In this document: in pieces, positions 61,326 through 64,000 of the stretch
Layout: each line of letters begins with the position of its first letter
How positions within the stretch are numbered: the stretch's first letter is position 1
Assembly: GCF_900091435.1 (NCBI RefSeq)
Contig: NZ_FMCS01000001.1
Coordinates: forward strand, 310,001-374,000
Direction of reading: 5' to 3'
From: Micromonospora chaiyaphumensis
Lineage (GTDB): Bacteria; Actinomycetota; Actinomycetes; Mycobacteriales; Micromonosporaceae
Length of the DNA: 64,000 bases
Translations under genes and position numbers: made by a program
Notes under the pieces: model-generated
Seen by the model: the letters and a program-made list of their open reading frames with translations, nothing else
Told to the model about the DNA's origin: nothing
The model's database searches: none

Positions 61326-61820
61326 ATGGAGAGTCGCGCGAAGTCGATGGGGCACGCCATCCACCCCATCCTGATCGTGTTCCCGCTCGGGCTGCTCGCC
61401 ACGGCGGTGATCTTCGACATCCTGTACCTGATCACCGACCGGGCGGGCTTCCAGGTCTCCGCCGCGTACACCATCGCCGCCGGGGTGATCGGCGGCCTGG
61501 TGGCGGCGGTGTTCGGCCTGATCGACTGGTCGGCCATCCCGGCCGGCACCCGCGCCAAGCGGGTCGGCGCCACGCACGGCCTCGGCAACGTGGTCGTGCT
61601 GGTGCTGTTCGCGGTGAGCTGGCTGCTGCGCCGGGGCACCGAGAACTGGGAACCGAACGCCGGTGCGCTGGTCTGCAGCTTCGCCGGCATCGTGCTGGCC
61701 GGGTTCACCGGGTGGCTCGGCGGCGAACTGGTCGAGCGGCTGGGGATGAGCGTGAGTGACGACGCGGGCCTCAACGCGCCGAGTTCGCTGTCCCACCAGC
61801 CCCGCACCCGCGGCGCCTGA
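61326..61820 (+). CDS. DUF2231 membrane protein
   Basis: A 164-residue protein with four helices and the DUF2231 opening AIHPILIVFPLGLLATAVIF; THGLGNVV in the third helix region is also conserved. Relatives often bind haem or accompany redox proteins, which is uncertain here. GAAGGA lies before the ATG. Confidence 0.8.
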   Translation: MESRAKSMGHAIHPILIVFPLGLLATAVIFDILYLITDRAGFQVSAAYTIAAGVIGGLVAAVFGLIDWSAIPAGTRAKRVGATHGLGNVVVLVLFAVSWLLRRGTENWEPNAGALVCSFAGIVLAGFTGWLGGELVERLGMSVSDDAGLNAPSSLSHQPRTRGA

Positions 61821-61848
61821 CCCGATCCTCGGGAGAAGGGACGAGCGG

Positions 61849-62766
61849 ATGCAGGCGATCACACTCGACCGGGACGGGGCGCCGGCGACCGCCCGGGACG
61901 ACCTGGCCCGGCCCAGCCCCGGCCCGGACGAGGTGCTGGTCCGGGTACGGGCGTCCTCGATCAACGCCTTCGACGTCAAGGTGGCGTCCGGGGCGATGCG
62001 GGGGGCCATGGACTACCGGTACCCGGTGGTGCTCGGCAAGGACTTCGCCGGCGAGGTCGAGGCGATCGGCGGCACCAGCGAGTTCCGGGTCGGCGATCCG
62101 GTGTTCGGGGTGCTCATGCGCTCCTACCTGGGCGACGGCACGTGGGCCGAGTACGTGACCGTGGGCGGCGGCGACGGGATCGCCCGCGTACCGGACGGCA
62201 TCGAACTGGCCACGGCCGGCGTGCTGGGGCTGGCCGGCGCCACCGCGCTCGACACGCTCGACGCGCTGGCCGTCCGTCCCGGCGACACGGTGCTGGTGGC
62301 CGGGGCGACCGGCGGGGTCGGCGCGCTGGCCGTGCAGTACGCCCGGCTCGCCGGCGCCCGGGTCGTCGCTACCGCCCGGCCCGGGCCGCCCACCGACTTC
62401 GTCCGGGACCTGGGCGCCGCCGAGGTGGTCGACTACACCGGCGACCTGACCGGGCAGGTGCGCGCGCTCGCCCCGGACGGCGTCTCGGGGGTCGTGCACC
62501 TGGCCGGCGAGGGCGCGCCGCTGGCGGGGCTGCTGGCCGCCGGCGGACGGCTGGCCTCGACCATCGGCTTCGGGCCCGACCAGCACCCGGCGGCCGTCTC
62601 GATCCTCGGCAAGCCCGAGCGGAAGACCCTCGACCGGCTCGCCGACGACGTGCTGGCCGGCCGCGTCCGGGTGCCGGTCGAGCGCCGCTACGAGCTGGAC
62701 GAGGTGCCCCGGGCGCTGGCCGGGTTCGGCGGCACGCTGGGGAAACTCGCGGTCAGCATGCCCTGA
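61849..62766 (+). CDS. NADP-dependent zinc-free quinone oxidoreductase-like protein (MDR family)
   Basis: A 305-residue medium-chain dehydrogenase/reductase. GroES-like domain: VLVRVRASSINAFDVKVASG, then VLGKDFAGEVEAIGG. Rossmann domain: VLVAGATGGVGALAVQYARL. Cys/His zinc ligands are missing, typical of quinone reductases. GGGAGAAGGG lies before ATG 61849; the longer frame overlaps the DUF2231 gene. Confidence 0.85.
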   Translation: MQAITLDRDGAPATARDDLARPSPGPDEVLVRVRASSINAFDVKVASGAMRGAMDYRYPVVLGKDFAGEVEAIGGTSEFRVGDPVFGVLMRSYLGDGTWAEYVTVGGGDGIARVPDGIELATAGVLGLAGATALDTLDALAVRPGDTVLVAGATGGVGALAVQYARLAGARVVATARPGPPTDFVRDLGAAEVVDYTGDLTGQVRALAPDGVSGVVHLAGEGAPLAGLLAAGGRLASTIGFGPDQHPAAVSILGKPERKTLDRLADDVLAGRVRVPVERRYELDEVPRALAGFGGTLGKLAVSMP

Positions 62767-62778
62767 TCGGCCCGCTGT

Positions 62779-62794
62779 TCGAACATCTGTGCGA
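62779..62794 (+). promoter_or_regulatory. Candidate LexA/SOS box
   Basis: TCGAACATCTGTGCGA differs at one position from the actinobacterial SOS consensus TCGAACNNNNGTTCGA. It ends a few bases before the dinB start, a position where LexA would block transcription. Confidence 0.65.
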
Positions 62795-62804
62795 ACATGT
62801 GGTG

Positions 62805-63992
62805 GTGTCGAGCGAGGCCACCATCCTGCACGCCGACCTGGACGCGTTCTACGCCTCGGTCGAGCAGCGCGACGACCCCCGGCTGCGCGGGCGGCCGGTG
62901 ATCGTCGGCGGCGGTGTGGTCCTCGCGGCCAGCTACGAGGCCAAGGCGCGCGGGGTGCGCAGCGCCATGGGTGGCCGGCAGGCCCGGCGGCTCTGCCCGG
63001 ACGCCGTCGTGGTGCCGCCCCGGATGGCGGCCTACACGGCGGCCAGCCGGGCGGTGTTCGAGATCTTCCGGCGGACCACCCCGCTGGTCGAGGGGCTCAG
63101 CATCGACGAGGCGTTCCTCGACGTGGGCGGGCTGCGCCGGCTGGTCGGCCCGCCCGCCGGGATCGCGGCCGAGCTGCGCCGGGAGGTCCGCCGGCAGGTC
63201 GGCCTGCCGATCACCGTGGGGGTGGCCCGCACCAAGTTCCTCGCCAAGGTGGCCAGCGGCGTGGCCAAGCCGGACGGGCTGCTGGTGGTCGCGCCCGAGG
63301 GCGAGCTGGCCTTCCTGCACCCGCTGCCGGTGGAGCGGCTCTGGGGCGTCGGCCCGGTCACCGCCATGAAGCTGCGCGAGCGGGGCATCCGGACGGTCGG
63401 GCAGGTGGCCCGCCTCGACGAGCCGACCCTCGTGTCGCTGCTCGGCGCGGGCGCCGGCCGGCACCTGCACGCCCTCGCACACAACCGCGACCCGCGCGCC
63501 GTGCAGGTCGGCCGGCGGCGCTCCTCCATGGGCGCCCAGCACGCGCTGGGCCGCGAGCCGCACTCCCCCGCCGAACTGGACGCCGTGCTGGCCGGGCTGG
63601 TCGACCGGGTGACCGGGCGGATGCGGGCGGCCCGGCGCACCGGCCGCACGGTGACCCTGCGGCTGCGCTTCGCCGACTACACCCGGGCCACCCGGGCGCA
63701 CACCCTCGACAAGCCGACCGCGCAGACCGCGCCGCTGCGGGCCGCCGCCCGGGCCCTGCTGCGGGCGGCCCTGCCGGAGATCGAAACCCGGGGCGTCACC
63801 CTCATCGGGGTGGCCGTCGGCAACCTGGACGGCGAGCACGTGCAGCTCACCCTGCCCTTCACCCGCGATCCGGGGCCGGCGCTGGACGCCGCCGTGGACG
63901 CCGTGCGGGACCGGTTCGGGTCGCGGGCACTCACCCGCGGGGTGCTGCTCGGCCGCGACCCCGGGCTCGAGATGCCGATGCTGCCCGACTGA
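62805..63992 (+). CDS. dinB: DNA polymerase IV (Y family)
   Basis: A 395-residue translesion polymerase. Catalytic carboxylates lie in HADLDAFYASVEQRD and LSIDEAFLDV; the palm/thumb region has ITVGVARTKFLAKVASG with WGVGPVTAMKLRERG for the helix-hairpin-helix, and a little-finger domain follows. No beta-clamp motif was noticed at the C-terminus. Three consecutive GTG codons (62799, 62802, 62805) could start it; none has a Shine-Dalgarno, and the last is chosen. The SOS-like box upstream suggests DNA-damage induction. Confidence 0.87.
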   Translation: MSSEATILHADLDAFYASVEQRDDPRLRGRPVIVGGGVVLAASYEAKARGVRSAMGGRQARRLCPDAVVVPPRMAAYTAASRAVFEIFRRTTPLVEGLSIDEAFLDVGGLRRLVGPPAGIAAELRREVRRQVGLPITVGVARTKFLAKVASGVAKPDGLLVVAPEGELAFLHPLPVERLWGVGPVTAMKLRERGIRTVGQVARLDEPTLVSLLGAGAGRHLHALAHNRDPRAVQVGRRRSSMGAQHALGREPHSPAELDAVLAGLVDRVTGRMRAARRTGRTVTLRLRFADYTRATRAHTLDKPTAQTAPLRAAARALLRAALPEIETRGVTLIGVAVGNLDGEHVQLTLPFTRDPGPALDAAVDAVRDRFGSRALTRGVLLGRDPGLEMPMLPD

Positions 63993-64000
63993 CGGTACGG

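Overview
The window is about 74% GC, uses GTG starts freely and links many genes by 4-base ATGA/GTGA overlaps. It carries mycothiol-dependent enzyme folds, a complete mce lipid-import operon, a SigD/ShbA-type sigma factor with an RsdA-like anti-sigma factor, PASTA-free Ser/Thr kinases and Tat-exported enzymes. This points to a filamentous actinomycete of the Micromonosporaceae type (Micromonospora-like); that placement is inferred from gene content and style, not from a marker gene. About 50 protein genes are supported. I saw no tRNA, rRNA, CRISPR array, insertion sequence or prophage.

Layout. 1-6783: an acid-sugar (D-galactonate type) catabolic operon on the minus strand (ABC importer, galactonate dehydratase, 2-keto-3-deoxy-6-phospho-sugar aldolase, 2-keto-3-deoxy-sugar kinase), divergent from a FadR-type GntR regulator. 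7005-14951: housekeeping and stress genes (VOC proteins, a mycothiol-dependent isomerase-like protein, DUF2267, ATP-dependent DNA ligase, transketolase, MFS exporter, small mechanosensitive-like channel). 15024-17679: a Ser/Thr kinase and a second membrane protein, both with extracytoplasmic Ig-like tails. 17850-28929: an 11-gene mce operon in the order ATPase, YrbE-A, YrbE-B, MceA-F, two Mce-associated proteins, with almost every junction overlapping. 29094-30508: sigma factor plus anti-sigma factor. 30562-36552: an orphan hybrid-type sensor kinase, a PadR regulator with its membrane protein, a slipin and a Tat-exported PHP-domain enzyme.

36687-50449 is the most distinctive region: one minus-strand operon of 11 genes encoding a LacI regulator, ABC sugar importer, two different ADP-ribosylglycohydrolase-family proteins, a ribokinase, a TIM-barrel/SUMF1 fusion, a secreted esterase/beta-propeller fusion, a class III CoA-transferase and a citrate-lyase-beta-like CoA lyase. 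Read together they suggest import and dismantling of an unidentified ribosylated, esterified organic acid: glycosidic cleavage, ribose phosphorylation, then CoA activation and carbon-carbon cleavage of the acid. Three LacI-type operators sit at its head, one of them inside the regulator's own first codons.

50769-63992: a DUF4395/thioredoxin pair with a 25-residue leader peptide between them, a Tat-exported amidase, a VOC protein, a secreted endonuclease/phosphatase-fold protein, a penicillin acylase with a discoidin domain, a FetB-type membrane protein, a glycogen-debranching-like enzyme, a DUF2231 protein, a quinone-oxidoreductase-like enzyme and a DinB polymerase with a near-consensus SOS box.

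Regulatory themes seen directly: several genes have a TANNNT hexamer 6-7 bases before the start codon and no Shine-Dalgarno, which fits leaderless transcripts (6043, 8924, 30562, 33615, 58331); strong palindromes lie at 28946-28960 (mce), 33624-33648 (padR) and 50431-50541 (lacI).
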